A DNA stretch of 28,767 nt, taken from NCBI GenBank assembly GCA_964511575.1, contig CAZEFM010000047.1, forward strand, positions 1 to 28,767, read 5' to 3'. This document shows, piece by piece, positions 1-6,746 of this stretch; positions within the stretch are counted from its first letter, which is position 1, and each line of letters begins with the position of its first letter. Under the pieces are notes generated by a model. That model was given only the letters and a program-made list of their open reading frames with translations. It did no database searches and was not told where the DNA came from. The position numbers and the translations under genes were made by a program. This DNA comes from CALKHT01 sp964511575 (GTDB lineage Bacteria > Planctomycetota > Phycisphaerae > Phycisphaerales > Phycisphaeraceae).

Positions 1-595
1 TGCCGGCCCCGGCGGCGCGGGCGATGGTGACGGCCATGAGCCCGATGATGCCCACGCCGGTGATCAGCACGCTGCGTCCGCTGACGCCCGCCGCCATGAC
101 GGTGTGCATCGCGTTGCCCAGCGGGTCGAAGACCGCGGCGATTTTGTCGGGGATCGATTCGTGCACCGGCCAGACGTTCTCCTCGGGCACGGCGACGAAC
201 TGGGCGAAGCAGCCGTGGCAGTCGATGCCCAGGATGTCGACCTTTTCGCAGATGTGGGCGTTGCCGGTACGGCAGGGTTCGCACACGCCGCAGCCGATGT
301 GGCCCTCGGCGCTGACGCGGTCGCCGATCTTGACACGGTTGACGGCATCGCCCATGGCGACGACCCGGCCGACGAACTCGTGGCCGATGGTCGTGCCCAG
401 TTCCACGCGCGAGGCGCTCCAGGCGTCCCACTCGTAGATGTGGCGGTCGGTGCCACAGACGCCCGCGTGGGTGACGGCGATGAGGACATCGCGTGGCCCG
501 ACGTGGGGCACATCGGTGTGGGGTGCCCAGGTGAGTCCCGGGGCGGCTTGGGTTTTCTTGATGGCGAGCATGGTGCGGTCGAGCAGGGCGGGCAT
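1..595 (-). CDS. tdh: L-threonine 3-dehydrogenase, 3' part cut off by window edge
   Basis: Zinc-dependent medium-chain dehydrogenase that oxidises L-threonine to 2-amino-3-ketobutyrate with NAD+ in the cytoplasm. The first 198 codons are present. Catalytic-zinc residues Cys47 (in CGTDRHIYEWDAW) and His72-Glu73 (GHEFVG) are visible. Structural-zinc cysteines 102, 105, 108 and 116 follow (CGVCEPCRTGNAHIC). The frame leaves the window inside the Rossmann motif VGIIGLMAV. The HIYEWDAW and FDPLGNAMHT stretches are typical of Tdh rather than other alcohol dehydrogenases. The ATG at 595 is chosen because GGAG lies 7 nt upstream. Another in-frame ATG at 571 lacks this. The gene is divergent from an XRE/cupin regulator. 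Its usual partner kbl, if present, would be outside the window. The related sorbitol dehydrogenase family is less likely. Confidence 0.9.
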   Translation of the reverse strand, partial: MPALLDRTMLAIKKTQAAPGLTWAPHTDVPHVGPRDVLIAVTHAGVCGTDRHIYEWDAWSASRVELGTTIGHEFVGRVVAMGDAVNRVKIGDRVSAEGHIGCGVCEPCRTGNAHICEKVDILGIDCHGCFAQFVAVPEENVWPVHESIPDKIAAVFDPLGNAMHTVMAAGVSGRSVLITGVGIIGLMAVTIARAAGAG

Positions 596-644
596 CACGG
601 TGCTCCGGGTGGGAAAGTTCGCTATGTCGAACGTCTTCTCTGGT

Positions 645-672
645 ATAATAGAGTTTCTTTTCCGATTCGCAA
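645..672 (-). promoter_or_regulatory. tdh promoter, overlapping a TATAAT on the other strand
   Basis: On the minus strand, TTGCGA (667-672) and TATTAT (645-650) are separated by 16 nt, a good sigma-70 arrangement for tdh. The same bases read TATAAT (644-649) on the plus strand, pointing at the regulator gene, though no good plus-strand -35 is seen. The -10 sits inside the imperfect inverted repeat CTCT-N8-AGAG, a possible operator. This is a sequence match only. Confidence 0.6.
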
Positions 673-703
673 GACGAAAGTTCCAATATACTGGAAGAAG
701 CCC

Positions 704-1342
704 ATGGCCCGATCGCGTCCGGAGAATGTCCGCCCCGCCGCCGATGCCGCCGCCGCCCGCGCCGGGGCCCGGTCGCCCATCGATTTGGTGAACCAGCAGT
801 TGTGCCAGCGGGTGCGGGAACTGCGCACCAAGCGGAACTGGACGCTCGAGGAGCTCAGCGCCGCCTGCGGGGTGAGCCGGTCGATGCTCAGCCAGATCGA
901 ACGGCAGCAGGCGAACCCGACGCTGGCGGTGGCGTACCGCATCGCGCAGGCGTTCGGCATGACGCTCGGCGAACTGGTGGAAGCGCCGGGGGCGACGACG
1001 CGCATCGATGTCATTCGCAGCGATGACCGCACGTATCACTATCGCAGCGACAAGGACTGCCGCATCCGCACGCTGTCGCCTTTGCATCTCGAAAAGGATG
1101 TGGAGTTCTACGAGTTGGCGTTAGCACCGGGTGGGGCGCTGCGCAGCGCGCCGCATTTCGAAGGCACGCGCGAGTTTCTGACGGTGCAGAAGGGCAAGGT
1201 GCGGTTGACCAGTGGCGACGATGTGAGCGAGCTGACGCTGGGCGACAGTGCGCATTATCCCGCCGATGTGCCGCACGCGATCGAAAACATCGGGCGCGGC
1301 GAGGCGCTGGTGTTTCTGGTGGACATCTATCGGCAGGCGTGA
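704..1342 (+). CDS. XRE-family transcriptional regulator with C-terminal cupin domain
   Basis: A 212-residue DNA-binding regulator. Residues about 34-93 form an HTH_3/XRE domain with the recognition-helix segment GVSRSMLSQIERQQANPT. Residues about 130-210 form a small cupin barrel (APHFEGTREFLTVQKGKV, PADVPHAIENIG) that normally binds a small metabolite. This is the SutR/PuuR type of architecture. The ATG at 704 follows a purine-rich GGAAGAAG at 693-700. A longer frame reaching back to base 104 runs antisense through tdh and is not credible. The gene is divergent from tdh with overlapping promoter elements, so control of tdh and self-control are the natural guess, though not shown. Its stop codon lies 4 nt from a CCACCAAGA repeat. 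Confidence 0.88.
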   Translation: MARSRPENVRPAADAAAARAGARSPIDLVNQQLCQRVRELRTKRNWTLEELSAACGVSRSMLSQIERQQANPTLAVAYRIAQAFGMTLGELVEAPGATTRIDVIRSDDRTYHYRSDKDCRIRTLSPLHLEKDVEFYELALAPGGALRSAPHFEGTREFLTVQKGKVRLTSGDDVSELTLGDSAHYPADVPHAIENIGRGEALVFLVDIYRQA

Positions 1343-1346
1343 GTGG

Positions 1347-1533
1347 AACCACCAAGATCGCCACGGATGGTGGCGGGTATTTAACGCCAAGTCGCCAAGT
1401 CGCCAAGGTTCCAAGAAGCCAAGGAAAGCCGGGGAAGGTGATGATTGATCATCCGTATCCCCCCTGGCATCTTTGCGTCCTGGCTTCTTGGCGTTGAAAA
1501 CCAACCGCCGAATTCTTGGTGTTCTTCGTGGTT
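1347..1533. repeat. Nested inverted repeats filling the gap between two convergent stop codons
   Basis: The outer pair is AACCACCAAGA (1347-1357) and the reverse-oriented TTCTTGGTGTTCTTCGTGGTT region (1513-1533). The inner pair is AACGCCAAGTCGCCAAG (about 1382-1408) and CTTCTTGGCGTTG (about 1484-1497). The left end starts 4 nt after the regulator's TGA. The right end overlaps the dipeptidase's TGA. No open frame inside looks like a gene. It may act as a bidirectional terminator, but its repeat families recur elsewhere in the window, which points to a mobile or spreading element. Confidence 0.7.
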
Positions 1534-2918
1534 CACCCTCTGCCGATTTCGCCGAGCAGGGCGGCGTGGGTGCGGCAGCCGAGTTCGAAGCAGCTCAGTT
1601 CGAACTTTTCGTTGGGGGAGTGGATGCGGTCATCGTGCAGGCCGAAGCCGATGAGCAGGCTGTCCAGACCGAGCATTTTCTTGAAGTCGGCGACGACGGG
1701 GATGGTCGCACCTTCACGCACCATGGCGGGGGGCTTGCCCGTGGTGGTGGTGATGGCGCGGGCGGCGGCGGCGACGTGCGGGCTGTTGCGGTTCACGACG
1801 ACCGGCGTTGCCCGGCCGAACTCCTCGATCTTCCACGTCAAGCCGTGCACCGGTTGAGCGTTCAGCCACTCGACGAAGTCGTGGGCGATGCGGTCGGGAT
1901 CCTGCCGCGGGGCGAGGCGGAAGTTGACCTTCGCGCCAGCGAAGCCGGGGATGATGGTTTTTGCGCCCTGCCCCATGTATCCGCCATACAGCCCGCACAC
2001 TTCGACGGCCGGGCGCGCCCATCGGCGTTCGAGCAGTTCAAAGCCCGCTTCGCCGTAGGTTTCACTGACACCCACGCTTTGCAGGAAGGCGTCGCCGTTG
2101 AAGGCGAGGTCGGCCCATTCCTGTCGTTCCTCGGGGCTCAGCGGCAGGACATCATCGTAAAAGCCGGGGATGGTGACACGATGGTTGTCATCGAAGAGCT
2201 TGCCCAACACGCGGGTGAGGATGGTGGCGGGGTTGGCGAGTGTGCCGCCGTAGACGCCTGAGTGCAGGTCGCGGTTGGGGCCGTGCAGTTGGATGTCGAA
2301 GTAGAGCAGGCCGCGCAGCCCGTAGGTGATGGCGACGGTTTGGCGGTCCCACATGGCGGTGTCGCTGATGACAACGACATCGGCGGCGAGCTCATCGCGG
2401 TGGGCTTCGATGAAGGGCGGCAGGTGGGTCGAGCCGATCTCCTCCTCGCCTTCGATGAGCACCTTGATACGGCAGGGGAACTTGCCCGTGGCTTCGTACC
2501 AGGCGCGCACCGCTTCGATGAAGCAGCAGACCTGCCCCTTGTCGTCGCTGGCGCCGCGGGCGATGAGGGCGTTGTCGCGGAGCGTTGGCTCGAAGGGCGG
2601 GCTGTCCCACTTGTCGACGGGGTCGGGTGGCTGCACATCGTAGTGGCCGTAGAACAGCACGGTCGGTGCGTCGTCGGGGACGAGGTGTTCCGGCGCGATG
2701 CCCACGACGGCGGGGTGGCCGGCGGTGGGGTGGATCGTCGCCTCCAGGCCGCACGCCTTGAGCTGGTCGGCGACCCACCGGGCGGCGGTCTGGATGTGCG
2801 GGGTGTACTGCGGGTCGGTGCTCACGCTGGGGATCGCCAGCAGCGCCTTGAGCCGATCGACGGCTGCATCGCGGTGGGCGGCGAGGTGGTCCAGCACGGT
2901 GGGAATGGCGGTGGGCAT
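1533..2918 (-). CDS. M20/M28-type dipeptidase
   Basis: Cytosolic metallopeptidase of 461 residues in the M20 family (carnosinase/CNDP-like), predicted to cleave dipeptides with two metal ions. Metal and catalytic residues are visible in order: His92 and Asp94 (YGHYDVQPPDP), the Asp125-Asp126-Lys run (RGASDDKGQ), Glu158-Glu160 (IEGEEEIGS), the Asp in VVISDTAMW, and a late His in the RIHSPNEKF tail. The dimerisation insert (LRGLLYFDIQLHG, NRDLHSGVYGG) is present and the length is normal. Start: ATG 2918 with no clear Shine-Dalgarno. The preceding 54 bp is a GATTAGT-type repeat. The stop codon is formed at the edge of a CCAC-AAGAACACC repeat. The substrate is not predictable from sequence. Confidence 0.9.
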   Translation of the reverse strand: MPTAIPTVLDHLAAHRDAAVDRLKALLAIPSVSTDPQYTPHIQTAARWVADQLKACGLEATIHPTAGHPAVVGIAPEHLVPDDAPTVLFYGHYDVQPPDPVDKWDSPPFEPTLRDNALIARGASDDKGQVCCFIEAVRAWYEATGKFPCRIKVLIEGEEEIGSTHLPPFIEAHRDELAADVVVISDTAMWDRQTVAITYGLRGLLYFDIQLHGPNRDLHSGVYGGTLANPATILTRVLGKLFDDNHRVTIPGFYDDVLPLSPEERQEWADLAFNGDAFLQSVGVSETYGEAGFELLERRWARPAVEVCGLYGGYMGQGAKTIIPGFAGAKVNFRLAPRQDPDRIAHDFVEWLNAQPVHGLTWKIEEFGRATPVVVNRNSPHVAAAARAITTTTGKPPAMVREGATIPVVADFKKMLGLDSLLIGFGLHDDRIHSPNEKFELSCFELGCRTHAALLGEIGRG

Positions 2919-2924
2919 GGGGAG

Positions 2925-2975
2925 AGTAAGTGATTAATGATTAGTGATTAGTAATCAACTATCAGCGATTAGTTA
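2925..2975. repeat. GATTAGT/TAATCA-type short repeat
   Basis: This AT-rich run contains TGATTAATGATTAGTGATTAGTAATCA and then GCGATTAG. It spans the whole gap between the Rieske stop codon (2973) and the dipeptidase start (2918). It contrasts strongly in base composition with its surroundings. The Rieske stop TAA lies inside its edge. Confidence 0.6.
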
Positions 2976-3317
2976 TGGGTGGTCAGGTATGGGTGATTGG
3001 GTGGGGGTGAGGTCGATTTCGACGCGGTCGTTGGTGATGCGGATGGGGTAGCGGGGGACGGGTGGTTCATCGCGGGGGAAGTCGATGTTGCATCCGGTTT
3101 CGATGTTGTAGGTGTAGCCGTGGTACGGGCAGGTGATGACCTTGCCCGCGACTTCGCCATCGCCCAGCGGCAGGCCGGCGTGGGGGCAGACGTTGCTGAT
3201 GGCGTAAAGCTGCCCGGCGGTGTTGATGACCACGACGGCCTTGCCTTCGACTTTCGTGCACACCTTGCAGCCGGGCGGGAAGTCGCTCGCGGGGCCAAGA
3301 TCGATCCATGTACTCAT
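2973..3317 (-). CDS. Rieske [2Fe-2S] ferredoxin, NirD-like
   Basis: Small soluble electron-transfer protein of 114 residues. The two cluster-binding motifs are CPHAGLPLG and CPYHGYTY, each giving one Cys and one His. This matches Rieske ferredoxins of dioxygenase systems and the small subunit of nitrite reductase. No partner oxygenase or reductase is adjacent, so the acceptor is unknown. The last residues (TPTQSPIPDHP) come from repeat-like DNA and are probably not functional. The start ATG at 3317 has no Shine-Dalgarno, but TAAGAT lies 9 nt upstream (3327-3332), suggesting a very short or absent leader. The dipeptidase gene follows on the same strand. Confidence 0.88.
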   Translation of the reverse strand: MSTWIDLGPASDFPPGCKVCTKVEGKAVVVINTAGQLYAISNVCPHAGLPLGDGEVAGKVITCPYHGYTYNIETGCNIDFPRDEPPVPRYPIRITNDRVEIDLTPTQSPIPDHP

Positions 3318-3364
3318 AGTGGGAGCATCTTAACGTTTGGGCGCGTGAGGTGATGGGTGGAGCC

Positions 3365-3390
3365 CCCCCCGGGGACGGCTGTCCCCGTGC
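3365..3390. repeat. GGGGAC-GGCT-GTCCCC palindrome
   Basis: A 6-bp stem (3371-3376 with 3381-3386) and a GGCT loop, followed by GTGCTTT. A sister copy at 24181-24196 has T-A in place of the closing C-G pair. It lies in the divergent gap between the Rieske gene and the next gene. There is no U-tract, so a simple terminator is unlikely. Confidence 0.55.
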
Positions 3391-3435
3391 TTTGGCGCCC
3401 AATATACGCGCGGGGTTTGCGGTAGGATGACGGTT

Positions 3436-4320
3436 GTGGAACTGAAGGCGTATCACAGGTTGGTGGCGGAACTGGCGGGGCGGGCGCAGGCGGCGGTGGC
3501 TGAGGCGCTGGTGACGGCGGACAGTGCGGCGCTGGGATTGCCCGCGGCACGGCTGCTTCTGGAGGATGAGCCGGGGCTGCACCGGCAACTCGTGGCGGGG
3601 TTCAAGGCGCTGGCGGACATGGGGCGATCGGCAGCGGCGACGGGGCGGCTGCCGGTGCTGCGCGATGGCGCGGGACAACGGAGGGCGGTGTATCACCCGC
3701 TGGTGCTGCACCTGCATCTGGTGGCGTTCGAGAAGGTGTACGAATCGATGTCGGCGTCGATGTGGTCGGCGTGCGAGGACGCGATCGCCGATGCGGTGGG
3801 GCCAGCCCGGTCGGTGGAGGATTACGCCGATGCGCCTCCGCCGCATGACGAGGTGGACCTGGTGTTGTGGCGAAGCCTGTGTCTTTTGGAGCAGGCGGCG
3901 CTCTTGAGCCGGGATGTGGATGTGGAACTGGTCGATTCGGTGGTGCACGCGGCCTTGAGCGATGCGGGGCCGGCCGGTTCGCTGCACCGGTACGATTCGG
4001 ACGAGTCGCCGGACGCCTGGACCTATCGCGAACTGACGGGGCTGCACGCGTTGGCGAATCTGGCGGTGCGTCGGCGGAACCCGGCCTGGGCGCGACGCGT
4101 CCAAGAGGTAGCGAGCTATCACCTGGAGAACACGCAGCCGGACTACACGACGTATGAACCCTGGGCGGTGTTTGCGTTCGCCTGGTCGCCGCAGACCGCC
4201 ATGTTCGCCGACCAGCAGTTGCACGATGTGCAAACGCATCTGGCCTCGGCGGAGGGCGGGGTGACGGTGATGCCGGCCCTGCTGCTGACGGATGCGGCGG
4301 ACCTGTTGGGAAAGTTTTGA
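3436..4320 (+). CDS. Conserved-looking helical protein of unknown function
   Basis: About 294 residues, mostly helical, with no signal peptide or membrane segment. I cannot assign a family. The segment from about residue 200 on (ELTGLHALANLAVRRRN, ARRVQEVASYHLENTQPDY, YEPWAVFAFAW) resembles a repeat-of-helices fold. Planctomycete relatives are likely, but I could not check. A GTG at 3436 is preferred because AGGA (3424-3427) lies 8 nt upstream. An ATG at 3427 overlaps that Shine-Dalgarno, which would make it a poor start. The next gene begins 45 bp downstream on the same strand, so the two may be co-transcribed. Codon use matches its neighbours. Confidence 0.75.
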   Translation: MELKAYHRLVAELAGRAQAAVAEALVTADSAALGLPAARLLLEDEPGLHRQLVAGFKALADMGRSAAATGRLPVLRDGAGQRRAVYHPLVLHLHLVAFEKVYESMSASMWSACEDAIADAVGPARSVEDYADAPPPHDEVDLVLWRSLCLLEQAALLSRDVDVELVDSVVHAALSDAGPAGSLHRYDSDESPDAWTYRELTGLHALANLAVRRRNPAWARRVQEVASYHLENTQPDYTTYEPWAVFAFAWSPQTAMFADQQLHDVQTHLASAEGGVTVMPALLLTDAADLLGKF

Positions 4321-4328
4321 GAATCTCG

Positions 4329-4349
4329 GATTGCGGCTTTTTCGCAATC
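4329..4349. repeat. GATTGCG hairpin between two genes
   Basis: GATTGCG (4329-4335) and CGCAATC (4343-4349) are separated by seven bases including five T. It resembles the GATTGC repeat family seen at 6487, 13751 and 21371. It could be a remnant of that family or a weak attenuator. Confidence 0.4.
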
Positions 4350-4365
4350 GAAGAAGGATGGGCTG

Positions 4366-5880
4366 ATGAAGCTTGGCGCTTGGATGGTGATGTTGGCGGT
4401 GGCGGGCGGTGCGTTGGCGGCGGATGGCACGGCGGAGCCGGGGCAGGTGGTGCCTGCCGGGCCGCGCGATGTGGCGAAGCCGACGCCTGCAATCGGCCCT
4501 GCGGGCGAGGCTGATGCCCGTTTGGCCACGCCGGGTGATCCGACGCAGGAGCTGATGGTTGCCCGGCAGCAACTGGACGCCATCCTTGCGGAGAACGGCC
4601 TGCTGACGCGGGCGGCACGGCAGGATCAGGCGGCCCGGCTGGAACGCATCGCCGACCTTGGCAACACGCTGCAGCGGCGGGTGCCTGCGGCGCAGCAGCT
4701 TGCGGCATCGGACCTGGAATTGCGGGCGAACTACGCCCTGGCCCAGAACGCCCGTGCCGCCAATCAGGAGCGGGAGGCAAGCTACCGCATGGGCAAGCTT
4801 CGCTCGGCTGCCGTCCACACTCGTAACCTGCGGACGCCGGGCGCGGCGGTGCTGGGCGACTTCTGGATCATGCAGGCGGACCTTTTCGATCTGGGCAACG
4901 CTGATCTGGATGTCGACACCCGCCAGCGTGAAACGATCAAACGGCTGGAAGCGTTTGTGCGCGAGCACGGCTCAGTGCTGGAAAGGCTGGAGGTCGCCCC
5001 GGTCGAACGAGCACCGATGAAGTTGGCTGGCGTCCCCGCGCCGCCGCCTCCGGTGAAGGAACCGGCTGTTGTGCCCGAGCCGCGCGACAAGCGTGAGCAG
5101 ATCAAGGAACTGGTGGAGGGCATCGTGATGCCCAAGCATCCGGCACCGGAGCGTCGCGCCGCGCGTCCCGCGCCTGACAGCGGTGCGGCCGACCGGCAGG
5201 ATGCGGCAGCGGACAGCGCGCCGCCGCGAGCCCAGGCGGTGAAAGCCCAAGGGGTGGAAGTGGAGCCGTTTGTCGAACGGGCGGTGGTGATCGATGTGCA
5301 ACTCGCCCTGCTGCGGTTGTACGACGAGCGCGGCATGAGCGAGCAGGCGTGCCAGTTGCTGGATGCGTTGAAGACGGTGGCGCAGCGCGATGGCGATGGA
5401 ACGCTGCAGGCGGAGCTGGAACGTTGGTATGGCTACAGCGGGACGATCGGCCGAACGTTTGCGAGTCGGTTGCCGACGGTTGATGGCAGCGTCTGGTCGA
5501 GTGCCGACCATGCGGGCGAGTACATCCTGCTGCATTTCTGGGCCGACTGGTATCAACCTTCGGTGGAGGCGTTCGGGGTGTTGCGTGAGGCGAAGACGCG
5601 GCTTGGATCGTCGACGAAGCTGGCGATCGTGTCGGTGAACCTCGGCAATGCCGCTGAGGTGGGCGATGTTGATTGGCCGGTGACGCAGGGGCTGGTGGCA
5701 CGCGAGCAACTGGCGGAGCTGTTCGCGGTGCGAACGCTGCCGCGGTACGTGCTGATCGACGCGAAGGGGGTGGTGGTGGCGGTGGGCGGCTCGCCGGCGA
5801 TTCTGGAGCAGGTGCGGGAACAGGAGGACGCGGCGGCGGGGATCGAACAGGAGGGAGCAGAGGGAACGGAGCGGGAGTGA
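4366..5880 (+). CDS. Exported protein with TlpA-like thioredoxin fold lacking the CxxC cysteines
   Basis: 504 residues. An N-terminal signal peptide (about residues 1-19, ending GGALAA) predicts export. The middle is helical, with proline-rich linkers around 220-290. The last 130 residues look like a TlpA/AhpC-type thioredoxin domain: LPTVDGSVW, YILLHFWADWYQPS, LAIVSVNLG, LPRYVLIDAKGVVV. Where active members have WCxPC, this one has Trp395-Tyr-Gln-Pro-Ser399, so both redox cysteines are gone and a binding role is more likely than disulfide exchange. AAGAAGG ends 8 nt before the ATG. The final 11 residues (494-504) are encoded by a GGAGGGAGC repeat arm and are probably a recent addition. Confidence 0.78.
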   Translation: MKLGAWMVMLAVAGGALAADGTAEPGQVVPAGPRDVAKPTPAIGPAGEADARLATPGDPTQELMVARQQLDAILAENGLLTRAARQDQAARLERIADLGNTLQRRVPAAQQLAASDLELRANYALAQNARAANQEREASYRMGKLRSAAVHTRNLRTPGAAVLGDFWIMQADLFDLGNADLDVDTRQRETIKRLEAFVREHGSVLERLEVAPVERAPMKLAGVPAPPPPVKEPAVVPEPRDKREQIKELVEGIVMPKHPAPERRAARPAPDSGAADRQDAAADSAPPRAQAVKAQGVEVEPFVERAVVIDVQLALLRLYDERGMSEQACQLLDALKTVAQRDGDGTLQAELERWYGYSGTIGRTFASRLPTVDGSVWSSADHAGEYILLHFWADWYQPSVEAFGVLREAKTRLGSSTKLAIVSVNLGNAAEVGDVDWPVTQGLVAREQLAELFAVRTLPRYVLIDAKGVVVAVGGSPAILEQVREQEDAAAGIEQEGAEGTERE

Positions 5881-5976
5881 GACGCGGCGGGAGGCGGAAT
5901 ACGGTTGTGAAGGGCGGAAGGCGTGACGGTACGACATTGCCGCGATCAGGCTCCGCTTTCTCCGCTCCCTCCTGTT
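5846..5976. repeat. GGAGGGAGC inverted repeat overlapping a stop codon
   Basis: The arms are 27 bp (5846-5872 and 5950-5976) and match at 23 of 27 positions as inverted copies. The left arm encodes the C-terminus of the thioredoxin-fold protein. The right arm lies 19 bp before the stop of the convergent Rho-N-like gene. The 77 bp between contain the stop codon and no gene. Confidence 0.65.
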
Positions 5977-5994
5977 GGCTGATCCCCGGGCGGG

Positions 5995-6363
5995 TTACTT
6001 TTGCTTCTGGATCGCGCGGACGAGCTGGGACTTGTTCATGTGGCTTCGTCCTTCGATCTTCATTTTCCTGGCGCGTTCGTAGAGTTGCTGGCGGGTTTGT
6101 TCCTTGAGGTTGCCGTTGCCGGAGGTTGAACGGCTGGCGGAGGCGCGGGTGGTGGATTGGCCCCGACCGTTGCCCGAGGTCGAGCGGCTGGTGGTGGTGG
6201 ATTTGCGGGAGGAGGCGGCGTTTTCGGTGCGGCCTTCCTCACGGCGTTGCTTGTTCACGGTGCGGGCGGCGATCTCCTTGGCACGACGGGATTGGCCGCG
6301 CTTTTGTGCGCTTTCCTTGATGTGCTCGTACTGGCGTTCATCCTTGGGGCTCCACTTGGCCAT
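5995..6363 (-). CDS. Small basic protein with C-terminal Rho-N-like domain
   Basis: 122 residues, rich in Lys, Arg, Ser and Thr. The N-terminus (KWSPKDERQYEHIKESAQKR and EIAARTVNKQRREEGR) matches a small bacterial family often mislabelled as plasmid stabilisation protein. The centre holds a duplicated RSTSGNG unit. The last 40 residues (LYERARKMKIEGRSHMNKSQL) resemble a Rho-N/SAP-like helical domain that can bind nucleic acid. AAAGGAG 6 nt upstream favours the ATG at 6363 over an adjacent in-frame GTG at 6366. A nucleic-acid-binding or stress role is plausible but not shown. It is convergent with the upstream gene and faces a repeat-filled intergenic region. Confidence 0.72.
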   Translation of the reverse strand: MAKWSPKDERQYEHIKESAQKRGQSRRAKEIAARTVNKQRREEGRTENAASSRKSTTTSRSTSGNGRGQSTTRASASRSTSGNGNLKEQTRQQLYERARKMKIEGRSHMNKSQLVRAIQKQK

Positions 6364-6486
6364 CACGGGCTCCTTTCATGGAGGGTCGGATTGCGAGCGA
6401 CGCCACGCGCCGCATGCCGCATCGTTCCATGAGAGAGGCGGAGGCGGCTGGTGACCATCGGGAGATGGCGGGTTGGGAAGTGCGTT

Positions 6487-6646
6487 GATTGCGGATTTGA
6501 GATTGCGGATTGTGGAGATTGCCGGTTGCCGATTGCCGTTTGGATCGATGAACGGTGACTTGACTCCCAGGGAAGGCATTCCATCGGGCGCCGCAACGAT
6601 CTGTAAGCGAGGCCGTCAATCGGCAACTGCCCATTGGCAATCGGCA
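6487..6646. repeat. GATTGCC/GGCAATC inverted-repeat element without a gene
   Basis: The left arm has several GATTGCSG units (6487-6539). The right arm has TCAATCGGCAACTGCCCATTGGCAATCGGC (about 6616-6645). The 75 bp between show no gene. The element occupies most of the 383-bp gap between the divergent genes at 6363 and 6747, where I see no convincing -35/-10 pair. It is of the same family as the arms around 13751-14241 and 21371-21848. Confidence 0.65.
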
Positions 6647-6746
6647 CTCCCGGCAAATTCGGTAAACTGGTGCGATGGTGGTGGGGCGTCCCTCCGTGGG
6701 TCGGGCGATTGCCCGGCTTCGACTTTTGCGTGCAGGAGAATCTGAC

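Noticed and set aside
104..703. Extended N-terminus of the XRE regulator
   Set aside because: The extension is antisense to tdh. A purine-rich ribosome site directly precedes the ATG at 704.
3067..4968. A 633-codon minus-strand open frame
   Set aside because: It overlaps the Rieske gene in another frame and two plus-strand genes. It has no domain-like pattern.
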